Positions 22,623 to 36,102 of a stretch of 64,000 nucleotides of DNA are shown here, one piece after another. Every line of letters starts with the position of its first letter. Position 1 is the stretch's first letter. Under the pieces are notes generated by a model, which ran no database searches, was not told where the DNA came from, and saw only the letters and a list, made by a program, of their open reading frames with translations. Made by a program: the position numbers and the translations under genes. Source of the DNA: Echinococcus granulosus (taxonomy: Eukaryota > Platyhelminthes > Cestoda > Cyclophyllidea > Taeniidae); the NCBI RefSeq assembly GCF_000524195.1, contig NW_020170467.1:23560-87559 (forward strand), written 5' to 3'.

Positions 22623-25600
22623 TGAAGACTACTTGGATTCGACTCTAGGCAGACGAAATGTGGCCATCCAAACGGACACGGAGTAGGAACGAGGAAATCA
22701 CTGCTCACAGCCATTGAGGTCATCTCCAAAGCCACTTCCGGGAGCATTCCAAAGCCAACCAGCTGTTGGTAAAACTATTGGATAACAGAACGAATAGAAC
22801 GATTAGATTCCTGACGCTTCTGGCGGGCAAAGTCTCATGCACCTACGATAACCAATTCTCTTTCTTAATCGGCAAATTTAAGGTAATGAGTGGCGTGTGC
22901 GCAAACCTCAAAGTTGTCGCATAAATGTGAAGCAGGAAGTAGCCAGTTGGATCGACAGGTAATTCACGTTGACCAAATTTTATTCCCTTCCTTAATAAAT
23001 TTGGGAGAACAAGCGTATTCATTCCACCCTGAGGACTTAGCTTCAAGAAAGACTAGTTCAGCTTCGCTAATTGTAGGTCAGAATTTTGATAAGGAAATTG
23101 TTTCGTCAAATTTGTGACCTCGAACAAAGAGCAATTTTCTCATTTCAGAAGGCGGTCGATGCAAGGCTCCTACCTATTGCCATAACGATCAATTTCCCTA
23201 ATTTTTGAAAACTATTTCCAACAATAACAAAGGGGTGTCACTTACCTTGTCCAGATAGAGACAACCTTCGAGGCATTTGGAGGAAAACGAAACTGTCTTT
23301 GGAAACGAAAGAAGCTTGCGTGACTACAAAGTGAAGGAAGTAAATGAAAGAAAACTTTGCGCTACTTCAGAGTCATAATCGGCAGGTTCCGCTCCCACCA
23401 CGTGACCAGAGGCGGATTAAACCACACATCCGTAGGTATAGCAAGTCATAACGGAACAGAAAATACATAGTTTCGACATTGGCTACTTTCAGTACAAAAG
23501 GTTCTAGTAAATCGCCGTGGGATACCCTCTAGCCCTCAGCGCTATGTTCCTGATGGATCCATCGTGATGCGATTCGCTGAAACGATTCACAACTGACGAA
23601 ACGTGTCGAAATTGACGAAATGTGTAACTTTCATTGAAATTTGGAACATGATAACATCAAAGATAGGTTCCTTTGCCCAACATATCAATACAAACCCTAT
23701 TTCTCATTACAAGTCGGTCAGCGAACAAACCATTCCCGGCAATGCGCTTTTGTAGGACGAAAAGGTCAAGAACAACAAATGTCACCTTTTGTTAATGCAT
23801 GTAGGTGAGAACTGCTTGCTCAGCTTCCATGACTTTCACAGGCGATGTTACAGGTTTACACCAATTGTCACGTGTTACACATTCAATATACCTAAAAGTT
23901 CGTGAAACACAAATCGCGCATCATTAAATCACTAGCGGCACGTAACCTTTCATTATTATCAGGAATACAGAGCCTTCTTCAGCACTGTGCATCCATCTTT
24001 AAAAGACCCATCCTCAGGATCAAATTGTTTAAATCTAATGCTATGGTGACAAACTAAAAGAAGCTTCTGGAACTTTAGAGCAGGGTTAAACTTCCTCGCA
24101 GAGCAGACAAAATAGTATCACATTCATCGGATTCATTCAACGACATGAGGACTCAAAATGGCAGAAAAGTAGTAGAAAGGGTAATAACATGAACAGGCGC
24201 ATGCATTTTACCAACCCCTAGAAATTTCAACACATGACTGTAGCGAGCTGTACCCAAACCGCGCGAACTATCTCGATCACCTGATAATCAAATCAAAGTA
24301 AACGTTACCTTCGAAATTTATTCCCAGTCGTTCTATCCTAGTGGTGGTAAGAAATGCTTCAAACATTTACGGTGCAAACATTCACGGTGCCTGAGCTAAT
24401 GGACCCCAACTAACAACGGATTAAACACGCCTTATTCAAATCAAGATAGACAAGAATTAAGGCATAGGTGAATTCTAGATTCATTTCCACTCAGCCCACA
24501 GCTTCAACCATTGGCCTCCTTTTGCGTCAAATCAGTTCTACGGTTTTTATCGTAATCAATCATAGTTGTAGCCGTAGATGGCTGGGTGTCAAGAGCAGTC
24601 TCCTTTCATCAACTTCCCACATAGATATATCTCTGTGAGATAAAGCCCTATCCCCACATTGAGCACAGATTACGACAAAAAGAAAGTTATGCGTTCATAA
24701 TACCCAGCCAAAATAGTTGAAATAGTCAACTGCCCTTCAGTCAGTCTTAACCGGGTCCAACAAAGATGATGAAAGCGTAGAAGCACTTTAAAATGTCCTC
24801 TATCCAACCTCGGTTACGTTTAAACCCTAGGCAGCGGAAAAGCCCAAAAACGCACGAAAAAAGCCACTTCAACTACAAAAATGACTAGGACTGGCCTGAC
24901 AGGAGCTCAAAGAAGAGAAGCACCCACCCTATTCGAAGGCTTGGATTGAAACACGCTGAGCTCAGGCGAGACCCCGAAACTGGATCGATTGATGGCTTGA
25001 GATGATTCAACTCGCTGTTGTAAAGGTGGTAGCGAAGACGACTGTGCTGATGAGGTCCCTGCCGCCGCTGCCATCGCAGACGGCGATAAGATGGAGGAAA
25101 TGTGATTTGATGGCTTCCGCTTTTGACTCCCCGTGGCAACGGTGGTAATGGTGGGGGCTAATCAGAGCACATAGCGAAATGTTTGTCAAGTTGATAATCG
25201 GGAGATGGTTACAGTAAAAATCACTAGATTCCATGCAAAGCAAAGTAGGGTCTCCAAAGAATCTGCTTAAGTTAATGCGACCGCGATTTTGACAAATTCA
25301 TATGGGACAAAGCGACTGACGAGTTGACAACCAACATGAGGTTTCCCTTTTGCGAAGACCGATCACGATATTTGATCCATGAGTTCAAATAAACACTAGC
25401 TGGCTACAGTTGAAACTACCAGGACAAGCAGATTTTCGACATAACAGGACTTGGACAAATCAGTCCAAGTAAGCGAATAAAATGCCGGACACAGACGCTG
25501 TGACATGCAGACCTCCAAGAATTGATCAACAACAACAGCACACCAAATCACTATTTTGAACTTAAGAATGTGGAGAAGTGGATTAACATCGCGAAAGGAC

Positions 25601-27398
25601 TACTAGCAAAGAACAGTAATCACGGAACCACTCTTCCAGAACATCTTGGATATCAACAAATCATAATTTGGGTACTAACTGGTGACAATTGAATTGCTTC
25701 AAATTTAGTAAAAATATTTTGCATTCATTTTAAAATATTCAGATATCGATTGTAGAATCCAAATTTAGAGGAGTCACTTTATATGTTAAGTGGTAGCTAT
25801 TCAGTTCAATTAAACTCCGCAAGAGGACTGACAAATCAGATCAAATATTAATCTTGGATCCACCCAAAGTTACAGTTGTCTATTCATGTGGGATAATTAA
25901 AATGGCAACAATAAATTACAACATGACAAAGATTTTGGATAGCGAACATCAAATTACTGAACCACACATCCTCGCAGGTTCATTAAATAGCCCTTTCAGT
26001 TACAACTCGACCAGTTGAAAGTAAAACTTACGCGGCAAAAGCTGCTCATCGGGTGGAAGGACTGAAACAATTTCGAGACCATCCGAATCATCCCCGTTGG
26101 TACCAAAAGCCTAGAGACACAAAAACAAACCAATTACTACAGCCATTTTTTTGCTGCAAAAACTAGTGTACGGCATCCCACTTACAATGCCACCTGTGCG
26201 TGTATTTGATGTAGTCTTAAAGTCGCTATCTTCCTCTACTTTCGTCTTACGCTGATGACGAGCGCGCTTAGTGCTTGTGGCCGGGGAAGGAATGCGATCT
26301 TCACCATCAGCAGTCGCAGCGGATCGATTGATCGACTCGGACCTAAAAGGATCCTCCTCTACCACATCCTCTGCACCCACAGCAGTGGCGCCGTCCTCGT
26401 CGAAGAGCTTCACCACTGTGCCCTCAAAGTGACTAGGGAGAATCTCGAAGTGGATGGATCGAACGGAGCGAGGTTTGGTCTGTGGTCCAGAACTGATGGA
26501 CTCGCACAATTGATTGCCTTTTTCGCGTTGCATGAGAACAGCAAGGGTGGGAGGGTAGCGTAGGCGCATGCAACAGTCCCTTGCAGCCTCAAATTGACCA
26601 GGTGGGAGAGTGCGGAGGGCTTCTGAGAGCTGAGTAGAACTGTAGAAGGACTTGGAAGGGGTCCCGGGTTCGCTGGAGACCTGAGTTTGCTGGATGGCTG
26701 TGCTAGCGGATGGTTCGTCTCCTTCTGCTGTGGTGGCAACGGCTGGAGATGTACCCGCCGAATTTGCAGTACTGAACGAACATTGCTTTGAATCTATCTT
26801 ACTTTCTTCTGTCACCACATGGTTAGCACCTAAAACACAGAAGATTATAAAAGAAAGGAGCCCAAGTCTCAAGTTTTAGTACGAATTAGGACAAGAATAG
26901 CAAATTTTCGGGTGCTTCATACATTAAATCACAAATGAAAATAGTTCAACATAGTTTTCCCAACACAAATACTAAAAGCCGGACAGAAACTTTTGTACAC
27001 AAGACGTATATTTTATCGCCAAAATAAGCGTCTAACAATTAGAACTACGACAGAATACTGTAAGACAACGAATAACCTACATAATTGCAAATCGTGGTAA
27101 ATAAAGTCCAATTTCATCAGTAAGTAGGGAGTTCAACTACTTAAGAAAGGTTAGAAGCAACAGAGTAAAAATACTTTGCCCCTCCAGAACAATGGCGTCG
27201 AAAGAAGAAAACAAGGCCAATGTTTGGAATGTGAAACGACCCTAGCGTTGGAAGAAGAGAATACTAGGTGGCTAACCTAAGGGACAATAGCATTTGCGAG
27301 GCGTTTCATAGCAATATTGCATAACACTTACCTCCGACCAGTTTGAAAAATGTATCAAAAATATTCCTGTTGGACCCGGAGTTATCAACATCTGACAT
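22623..27398 (-). CDS. unrecognised multi-exon, probably nuclear Ser/Thr-rich protein (3' end not found)
   Basis: I built six exons from splice signals and matching phases: 27398-27332 (ATG start, then IFDTFFKLVG), 26829-26186, 26110-26032, 25157-24928, 23296-23246 and 22762-22623. Junction phases 1, 0, 1, 0 and 0 agree throughout, with donors mostly GTAAGT or GTGGGT. The model gives about 402 residues and ends in phase 2 at a GTAAGT donor, so a further exon lies downstream. The protein is rich in Ser, Thr, Ala and Pro, with a short structured patch (LRTLPPGQFEAARDCCMRLR) and a nuclear-localisation-like KRARHQRKTK in exon 2. I recognise no domain. The first four exons are well supported. The fifth (17 codons) and sixth rest on phase and splice signals alone. 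A simple single-exon reading of 26872-26111 would be wrong: its first 14 codons and last segment are intron. Confidence 0.6.
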
Positions 27399-28780
27399 GA
27401 TTAACCGGTAAAATAAACACTTGAAAATGAAATTTTCATAGGACGCGCCACATCTACTTCATCTGCACATGAGTGTATTATGGCGATGATCAGGTTCTGT
27501 GCTTTGAAATAACGTGATACTGCTGATAGTAGCAATGGTGCTACACACGTTACGGTAAGGGAACAAGTGAAGAATAAAAGGAAATCGCTCAATATCAGCG
27601 CAAATATGCAGGAACCAAGATTAGAAGCGCAAAATGGAACGATCCGTGCAACCCATACCGCCGGAAAATTCAAACTAGGCATCAGAAAATATTCTATTTA
27701 TCGTTACCAGCACCGAAAACGTGTTTTTGCTGCAGAGAAGGATGGAGTTTGTCACAGTATGATGTTTCAGAAAATCTCGCACTTCTTATATATGGAGCAA
27801 TGCACAGTAAATGACCACGTACCTCATCAAGATAATTTGTTCCATCCGCCTATTCGTTGATGGTATTCGAAATGATAATACACTTAATTTATCAGGTTCA
27901 ACCATCTTAATCAGGAAGTAGCCCAATATCTCCAAAAAGCAAAGTGTTTTTTACTTTTATTTCTCTCAATTTTTTTTCATAAATTTTGGTACCTTTTCTC
28001 TGATGAGGGGTGCAGCTCAACATATCAATTTACTACCCAATAAAATCGATGATATTTTGTTTCAATAGGCGAAATCGATGTCTGGCATGTTGGGTTTTGT
28101 TTTAAGTGTTTCTTGTCGCACGTCCTGTTGTTCCCTTTAGTGCCTCAGCTATGTTCACGGATATTCGCTGCTTTTTTTCCAATTTGGTGAGATCTCAGCA
28201 CATCTTCGTTTGTGCACTGTCTTCTTGGTTTTATGGTCTTCGATACTATCCGCCCCTGAGTTGCATGCGCGCGTTTACTCATTTCTTTGCTTTTATAAGT
28301 AAGATCAGAGTGAAATGTCCTCTAGCTTGCCTTAGATTGGATCCTTCCGCGGACAAAGTTGGTGCGTTTACAGGCTTTGGGTTAGAATCCTATTCAAATG
28401 TACTGTATATGGTTGGTTGTTACACCTAATTTCGCTTGATGTTTACGTTGGAGAGAGCAATAATTAAAAGACTGTTGTACTCTATGATTTCATCAAACTT
28501 ACGAAACTCAAAGATGTCGACCCCAACTGCATTTTGGGTACTTTGGGAATACTTCTTACATTGGCTTTGTATATTCCGCATTATTTTAATTAGACGCTCG
28601 AGTGCTTTTTCGGATAGCAGTCGTTGGCCACGCTTCCATGTTCCATTTGTTAGTCGCTATACTTACGTGCAGACGCTTCCAAACATGCGCTTACTATTAC
28701 ATAATCCCTTCCACCTTTGCGTATCTGTGTCGTTTTGCATTGATCCAAAACATCAGTTGTTTTATGGACTTATCCACTTT
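27399..28780. other. intergenic
   Basis: No supported gene. Open frames at 27567-27860, 28106-28429 and 28436-28852 (+) have no recognisable family and a Phe/Cys/Leu-rich composition typical of AT-rich chance frames. Confidence 0.45.
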
Positions 28781-28839
28781 ACTAGCCGTTATGGAGTTAA
28801 AAAATGCACAAAGTTTTTGTGCATACAGGTGGAAGGCAA

Positions 28840-29655
28840 TCGAAAGCCATGAAGGTTCTGGGACGCAGAATCCTTCCTTTGCGGTTTTATAAGAAGGCAT
28901 ATTTCCTGCTTGGGTGTCGTATCTTGTAGTTTTATCAACCTCCAGGCGCCAGATCTTGCAAAAGTAGGTCTATTCCGTCCAACCCTTCTAAGTTGGAGAA
29001 TAAAACCCATTCGTACTGAACACAAAATGAGGGATCTGACAATTCTGCCTTCTAACACTTGCATTTTTATAAACGGAGGTTTTTTACCCTGCTGGTTGGT
29101 GCCCCTATGTCGTCTACCAGATTTGAGCGTCAGTATCTCAATTTCGCTTCCAGGAGGAAAGTTCCACGGTGCCACATAAGTAATAAGCTCCTCCTTTCTA
29201 ATTCAATTCCTAGGGGAAGTTTGACATACACGCAACAGCGCAGTTGGACCCAACGTCGACCACCTCGACTGGCATAGAAACCCGCTGAATTACTTTTCTA
29301 CTCGCGACACTAAGTCATGGGTAGTTGTGTCGATACCCCTCCTGCTGCCTGCATACGCAGGGGGCGGAAGGACCTTTTGGCCTTGCAACTTTATCACAGT
29401 CGGGGCGGCTGCGAAATTTCTCGTCATCAAACCATCACACGAAGGATACCATTAGCCATTTTTACCGACGTTCGAAGGAAATAGGAGCTGTTCGCGCTTT
29501 TTCCTTAACGAACCCCAGCACACCCACCCCCGACTGCATGATCTATAAACCGCTAACACCTCGACAGATAGGTTACATTCTGCACACAGATGTAAAAGGC
29601 GCAAAACCGGTTTCGAATTTGTTTAGCAGATCCCGATACATCTGGCGTTGAGGCC
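28840..29655 (+). mobile_element. possible decayed LTR-retroelement fragment
   Basis: The region is richer in G+C than its flanks and has overlapping open frames on both strands, as old mobile elements often do. In the plus frame ending at 29651, the segment YKPLTPRQIGYILHTDVKGA followed by SNLFSRS resembles the end of a Ty3/gypsy RNase H domain. There a KPLT motif, a PRQ motif, and a KGxxNxxADALSR-like end occur in that order, here shortened. No protease, integrase or long terminal repeat was found. A chance resemblance cannot be excluded. Confidence 0.25.
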
Positions 29656-29950
29656 GTCACAAAACCGCTTTGAGAACCTATTGAGAGATTGGTATAGTAC
29701 TGAAACTGCTGAATGCCCAGATGACCGATAAGAAATCAATAGAAAGGAAACATCTTCATGCATATACAAAGGGATTAGGATAAAAGAACTCGCAACTGCC
29801 GTAATGAAACTGAGCACAGTGCTGAGGTTATTCAAAAACTGTCTGCATAACCCCAACAACCACCAACAAGATATCGATAATGAAAAGCGCCATTTTAAGC
29901 ATGTGCGATAGGCGACTCAGCTCCTCAAAGTCCCCATCTCTCTTCGCCTT

Positions 29951-32900
29951 TCAATCGTAATTATCTTCCTCGTCCACACCAGTCAGACCGCCTAAAAGGA
30001 GCGCAGAGGCTGGAATAGACGTGGAGGGCTTATTGTCCACTGATGAGGTTGCAGCGGCGGAAGAGGAGGTATTCCCTTTAGACGAGGTATCGGTGGCGGC
30101 GGTGTTGCCACCCCCTAACGCTGCCATCGTAGAGGCGGCGGCCTTCACCAGGTCGCTCTCGTTCACTTGCTGCTGCTCCTCCAGCATCCCCGCACGAGCC
30201 TGGAAATGAGGAGGAAAATTGGTGTCTCTTCTAATCTCAAGACTTCACTACCGGCGCCGCGTACTGTGAAGCCCCAAATTTTCTTATTCGAGCTCAGTGC
30301 TATAAATGCCTTGTTGGATTTGTGCACACTCTCTGCATTGCATCGCGAACAGATTGGTTGGGCTCAAAACAATAAAACAGGTGTGGGACACTCAGGGTCA
30401 GTGGGTGAATGCACTTGAATTACAGCGTATCGTTTGTGGAATTCGGTAGTCAGTTACCGCCTTGGGAGCCTAGTAGCGAGTGCACCAATGTTGATTTCGC
30501 CGAACCCACGACGCAGTTGTCCGTTAATGATCGCATTGTGACGTGAATCCTATCGCCAAGGCAATAGCCCCCTTGACTTGACAGTTTCATCAAAACCAAA
30601 AAGGTAATGCGGGAACCTATTTGCATTCCAATTGGTTCAACTCGATGTCGTCTATCAAAAAACAGGAAAGGTTTGGGCGGCTACACTCAACTCGTATCTA
30701 AATCAATCGCTCCTTGGAGATGCGGAAGTTACGTTCTCTGTAACATCTATTTACCCACTTCCCTTATCAGAAATACTAATAAGTAGAAATTGAGGTGGGT
30801 TTTGAATGATTTTCGTTTTCCAGTGGAAGTAGCGGCAGGACAGCAATGGAATCTTCGTGAAGATACAAGAAAGGCGGCGAGGATGGAATGCAAAATTTGA
30901 CTCTGAAGTAAGTTGGATTTGCATAATTCAAGTAATAAAGTCAACAGGCTCGTTTCCACGGAAGAAGTCGTTACCATGTTTATTGTTTGAGTTTAAACGA
31001 GAGATTACGTTGTGGTGGTAGTGAGTGGTGTCGCGATTTTGGCCTGTCGGCTGTTGCACCAGGCATTCGCTGGTTGCATTTAATCAGATGTCGCCTAAAG
31101 CAGTCGCATTAAACAGTTGTCCCTACCTACTCAATCCCACTACTCTGAGGGTAAATCAGAATTTGGGGCAACGGTTCGCAGTCGGAAGACGCGATCTGTA
31201 GTAAGTAGTCGTTTAACAGGAAGTGCCAGTTTTCGAATGGAAATATCTTCGAGTAAATTGAGCAAAGAATTCAGTCAGCGATCGAGTAGTATAGGGGAGG
31301 TTTTATCGACGCTAGCGCGAGCCTAAAAAGGGCACCAGAACTGCCATGAGTGTGAAGAATGTATGTAAAAGTAGTAAGTTGATAGTTGTATTTTGACAAG
31401 TTCAACTTCAACGCCACAGGCTTGAGTCAATCGCGGTGTTGAAATTGCCAAAGAACCACAAAAGCCTGATTTGGTGGCTGAAATCCCCCGAGGGACTGTC
31501 GCTCCACTCTCGCGATCCAAAAATTAGCTAGGTATTTACACAGTATTTTATTCCTAATGTGGTTCAACGAAAACAATCCATGGACAGGTCAAATTTCCGT
31601 AGAATACGCTTCAAGCTGATCTGTTCGGAATTGAAAAGCAAAATAGTGTCAAAATAGCATGGCATAATGCAAGCTCGAAAAACACAAAGTGCCCGATTTA
31701 AAGTAGATTAAGATTTTTACACGAAGACTGCATTGGTATCAAAGTCGCCATTCCTGATCCTGTTGTTTATAAGTTAATCCCAAAGAGTTCATTCGCAAAA
31801 TGTCGACATTGAATCATGAAATGTTTTGTTTCTGCCCAAAGTACCTTGGTGGGAAACAAAAATGAATATTAGGATTATCTAAACAATGCCGTAGTCAAGG
31901 GATACCCCAAAAGAAGCTACAATAATAGCTTACTTTCAAAAATGTCAAAGAAGTAAGGGCTAGTTTCAAGCATGAGGGGTCATTTTTGTTATTTGATCAG
32001 ATATAGCTACAGGAAGCACAAATGGACCACCACCAGTCGGTTATGTGGAACGTGGGAGACCCGCGCCTATTCCGATGAGAAAGCGGAAGTTGAGTCATCG
32101 AGACAACAATCGGAAAACTGAGTTAGTAAACATAAACATCCCGGTTCCGAAAAGAGGTAAGTTAGAAAGATGCAAACAAAAAGGACGTGGAGTCAAATTA
32201 CCGTAAAACAATCATGCCATAAGTAGCCAGAAATAAGTTAACTAGACATGTCCTAGGGGATGGCAACCGTGAACACAAGTGCACATTGCGATTTTCGATC
32301 TAGAATGGAAGGGAAATGAACGAAGGCGGAAGGCCTTACAACTTAATACGACTTGTCATAATGGGCATCCGCCCATTGTAATCGATGGATTGATATAGAA
32401 TAGCTCTCCAATGTTAAAATTTACAGGATTTTTGCAATCATTTGCCGCACGGAAGAGAAGAGAGGTACGGATACTTTTTCCTGCCTTTAAATCGTGTAGG
32501 CAAAGAAAGCATTAAGCGGATGACTTCTTCCTTAAAGTTCGTCTGCTTAAATAATATGGAAGCAGTGTTCAGTTTTTTACGCATTTGTTTCAAACGATGT
32601 GGCATTACGAGTCTCACAAAATCACCACCGAGACTGTCATGGTATAGCTAAATTTGCAACAGTTTACATATTTGAAACTGACCGTTAGTACGAAACCCCT
32701 CTTCACATCCATTAACTGGCAACATCCAGGGCCCCAATACTGCACGTTGGTGATGCATCCAGTCACAGCTGGGGCTCAAAGTCCTTATTCGTGACAAGAA
32801 GAAGGCTACAAATTCCAATATTACATGTAACCGCAGCGATTTTTTTGCCGAATATTTTGTTTCCACCTTGTGAATCTGCAGTTCAAAAGCATATTTTTAG

Positions 32901-34684
32901 TAATCAGATAGATTGTGCGGGAAAAATGGGTATGGCACGAAAAACAAAACCAAAAAAAGACCGTGTCATACTCAATCATGTGCATGATTTAATTAGAAAA
33001 AGAAGTATTGAGCGCTGTAGTACCCAATTCTGACAAATAGTCTACATTGTGTTTAAAAACACTTCTTAATATACCACCCGAGCAATTGTGAATGTAGTAT
33101 CGTTCACAAAAGCACTTCCTTTTAGGAACTTAACTTCAATAGAAACTTAGGAATTTGCGAAAAACTGCTGCAACTTTATTCAAAAGCAGCTCCTGCTGCC
33201 ATATTTTATTATTTTAACTCCTACTTTATTCAGCTGAAGAAAAAAAAGTACCGAAGCCTAGTTAGACTTTTGTACTCCTAAAGGGCACGAAAACACGCAA
33301 TAGACGCGTTATCTACCGTTTCGACGGGAAAATTGCTTCTTCTTGCTTGACCTAGGAAACTGACCTTTGTAACCGGTCTCAATTACAAAAACCTTCATAC
33401 TAAACGTAAGCAAATTTATATCCGCATAGGTAAGTTAGTAGATATGCCGTTTAACATATGAAATGCCATAAGATATGAGGCCGTGTACCAGCGGCTACAA
33501 ACGCCTAAATAGCCTATGAATCTGAGCGACGAAAAGTGCGAGATTTAAAAAGATATCACCCACAAGAGAATAGTGGCCTTCTAACATTGTCAACTATCCA
33601 ACTTCTTTGATTTGAGTGACGTAAGGACAGATAAGGTTATGAGTAATTAGAATGACATCCATAAAGTGGGGCAAGAAAATCCAATCAAAAGAAGTAAACA
33701 TTGGCGCGAACATTTCACACCTTCTAGTCTTCAATGCAAAGTCTATAGTACCAGAAATCCACAATTCGGCATGATGGTTGTTGAAATCACAAAATTTCAC
33801 GAATTAGAAAATCTAATGGTGAATAAGTTGTCCATCTTTTTTTGCCTGAAGCAAATATATGTGGTCAGTCATTGCTGGCTGTCTACTCCCTGCTTTGTGC
33901 CACGTCAAGAGATTAAGTGAAGAAGTTACTGGAGATGGTCAAGCACTGATTGGATTTTCAAACGCTCTAAAGGTGAGATTTGAGAAAGTTGGAATATGAG
34001 AGGGTTCCGACCGCACCCAGTTATAGAAAAATGTGCTTGATACGATTATTGAACAGTACCAGTGAGACAAAGAAATGTAAAAAGGGCATAAATCTCACTC
34101 CCTTGTATTTTAAGCTCGACTTGGACCTACTCAAATGATGAAATGTGACTGGATAGCAGCCAACAAAAATACAGAACCGGAAATTCCAAACCACGCAACG
34201 AAATCAAGTTCGAAGGAAGAAGAAAACAGAACCACTAACCAGCTCAAAAATCCGCTCCTGCTCTTCCATGAGTCGCTGCAACTCAGCGCTGTCATGCTTC
34301 TTGAATCGGTGACTCGCACTGAGCATTCGTCTATCCTTTAGCTCCACCTTTGCGCCCTCATTAGCCGCTCTGACATCGGCAACGTAGCTAGACAGGCCCA
34401 TAGAATCGAGGCCTTGCAAAAAGAAAGAGGGAGAATAAGTACTAACTGTTAGAAATTACCGCTAAGAATGTGTTCAGGGTTGATTGTCTTCTTTTTGGCT
34501 CGAGCGCAGGCGGCATTAGCTTCAGTAGAGAGCTGATGGATGAATTTGTGACAACAGCTGAGAAGCAGCTCTCGTGTCTCGATGGCAAGACGAGCGTCTG
34601 GTAGAATGTCCTTTATATACTTGTTTAACGAGGCGCGGGGAATGGCAACCTCTTCGTCCTCTTTGAAGGTGAAATCATCTTCAA
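29951..34684 (-). CDS. DR1: DR1 / NC2-beta, negative cofactor 2 subunit
   Basis: NC2-beta pairs with NC2-alpha (DRAP1), binds TBP on DNA and blocks TFIIA/TFIIB entry. Three exons were read: 34684-34460, 34412-34240 and 30199-29951, with junction phases 1 and 0. Exon A encodes the histone fold, with AIPRASLNKYIKDILPD, ETRELLLSCCHKFIHQLSTE and KKKTINPEHIL, matching the human IPRAAINKMIK and KKTISPEHVIQAL segments. Exon B continues with LDSMGLSSYVADV and the helix after it. Exon C is a Gln/Ala/Ser-rich tail ending in the acidic DEEDNYD, like the DEEDDDDI end of the human protein. These exons give 214 residues, against 176 for all of human DR1. Exon A starts in phase 1 after an acceptor ending ctacctag, so a short first exon with the ATG is missing. 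It should lie between 34.7 and 36.1 kb. Confidence 0.92.
30200..34239 (-). other. 4-kb intron of DR1
   Basis: The intron begins with donor GTTAGT at 34239 and ends at acceptor ttccag before 30199. I see no convincing gene inside. A Ser-rich frame at 31117-31326 (+) has an acceptor-like start and a GTAAGT inside, but no family resemblance. The remainder is AT-rich. Confidence 0.6.
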
Positions 34685-36102
34685 CTAGGTAGAGAAAGGC
34701 AAAATAGTCAGGTACTTAAACAACAAAACCAGCAAAATTCTAAAAGCGACAAATGAACCACTAAGTATGTAACATCAGTGGAGGGTGAAACTCGGGGTTT
34801 GAATAAATTTTGAAAGTTACAAGGGAAGGACAGAATAATTAGGTACGATTCACCAGACATTAGGCGTCCCCAACAGTACAATAAGCATTCTTATAAAAGG
34901 AGTCCAAAAATTATACTGCTATGACATGGGAAGAGAGCATAATGTTGTAATTGGATGAGCATTGGGAATTACGACACATGCCAGAAACCTACTGACATTA
35001 AACATTTATCTAACAATATCAAGAGCATCAAACCACCGAATGTGGTTGTTCATTACGCAATTCAAAACAGAGAAGGCAACGGTATTAACTTCACTGAAAT
35101 GTGGTAGAATAGAGCAACTAAGAATGAAGGCTTACAATCCATTTAGGCAACCAAACTATTAAGCCGCTTTTTTTACCATTGGCTACCAGATATTAGGGAT
35201 CACATTTTGAGCACTTTCAAGAAGCAAAACATGATTTGGAAAATTTAGACTTTATTTTACTCTTAAATTTAAAAGTAAAATTAAAAATTTGGGTGTCTGT
35301 TGCACCTTGTTGGTTAAGTTAAATAGGCACCTACTTCCAATTACCATTAATGGAGAGTATGCGCAATACATGTTACTTAACATATAACCTATGTGCTAGT
35401 GGATATTACACATTGCATTTGCTTGCAAATACCCTTTTTAGGCATGCATTGTGCATAATTGAAATGGACATGTTGCACCTATACCGTTTAAATAAGCGTT
35501 TTTGCGGTAAGTTACTTAAGAGCAATTATTCGGCTTATGGGGAATAAATTTTGGGGTACTTGAAGTTTCCGTCTATCTTGTCGTATTTGCCCTAAGTCCA
35601 AATTCGTTCGCGTTATTGAAGGCTGAAAGTTGATTGGACACCAAATCACTCAAATGCAAACTCACTCCCATGCTCGCCAGTCTTTGTCGGAGCGTTCGCG
35701 CTTGCCTCACCGACGTTGTGTCGTCCGGTATTTTATCCTCTTCTTTGAGTCATATCTGAAATGGTTAACTTATCTATGACTTACAGGATTGTTCTGTCTA
35801 AAGTAGGTGACGTAAATGCCGCGGGTTTGGAATAAATTTTGACGATGATGCATCTTTTTTGTCCTTTGGAAGCATAAGCATACGATGCATACTTTTGCTT
35901 AAAGATGCTTTTTCCATAGGCTTTTAAGCTTGCTTGACACTTGTAGCTATGACGGATTGACATTCACTAAATAATTTGTTAATCATCCTATACTTAACCA
36001 CTAGTTGTTCGATGCTCACTGCCTGCAATTCCGGTTCCTCACGTTGCCAGCCTTGCTCCAGGTTCTGTTCTACCTGTTCGGGCTTACAAAAGTATCGTTC
36101 AG
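34685..36102. other. head-to-head interval between DR1 and MRPS12
   Basis: DR1 runs leftward and MRPS12 rightward from here, so the interval should contain both first exons and a shared promoter region. A more GC-rich patch with coding-like minus-strand sequence lies at about 35590-35740 (TSVRQARTLRQRLASMG then a GTGAGT), but its frame does not fit the DR1 phase. Neither first exon could be fixed. Confidence 0.45.

Noticed and set aside
26111..26872. A 253-codon frame that looks like a secreted protein with a signal peptide
   Set aside because: The hydrophobic start is intron: a clear acceptor (ctgtgttttag) lies at 26830 and a separate ATG exon at 27398 joins in the correct phase.
31117..31326. 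A Ser-rich 69-codon frame in the DR1 intron
   Set aside because: An acceptor-like start and an internal GTAAGT exist, but there is no family resemblance and no partner exon.
35590..35740. Minus-strand patch proposed as DR1 exon 1
   Set aside because: The GTGAGT donor leaves phase 0 in the coding-like frame, while DR1 exon A requires phase 1, and the frame that fits has a stop and no ATG.
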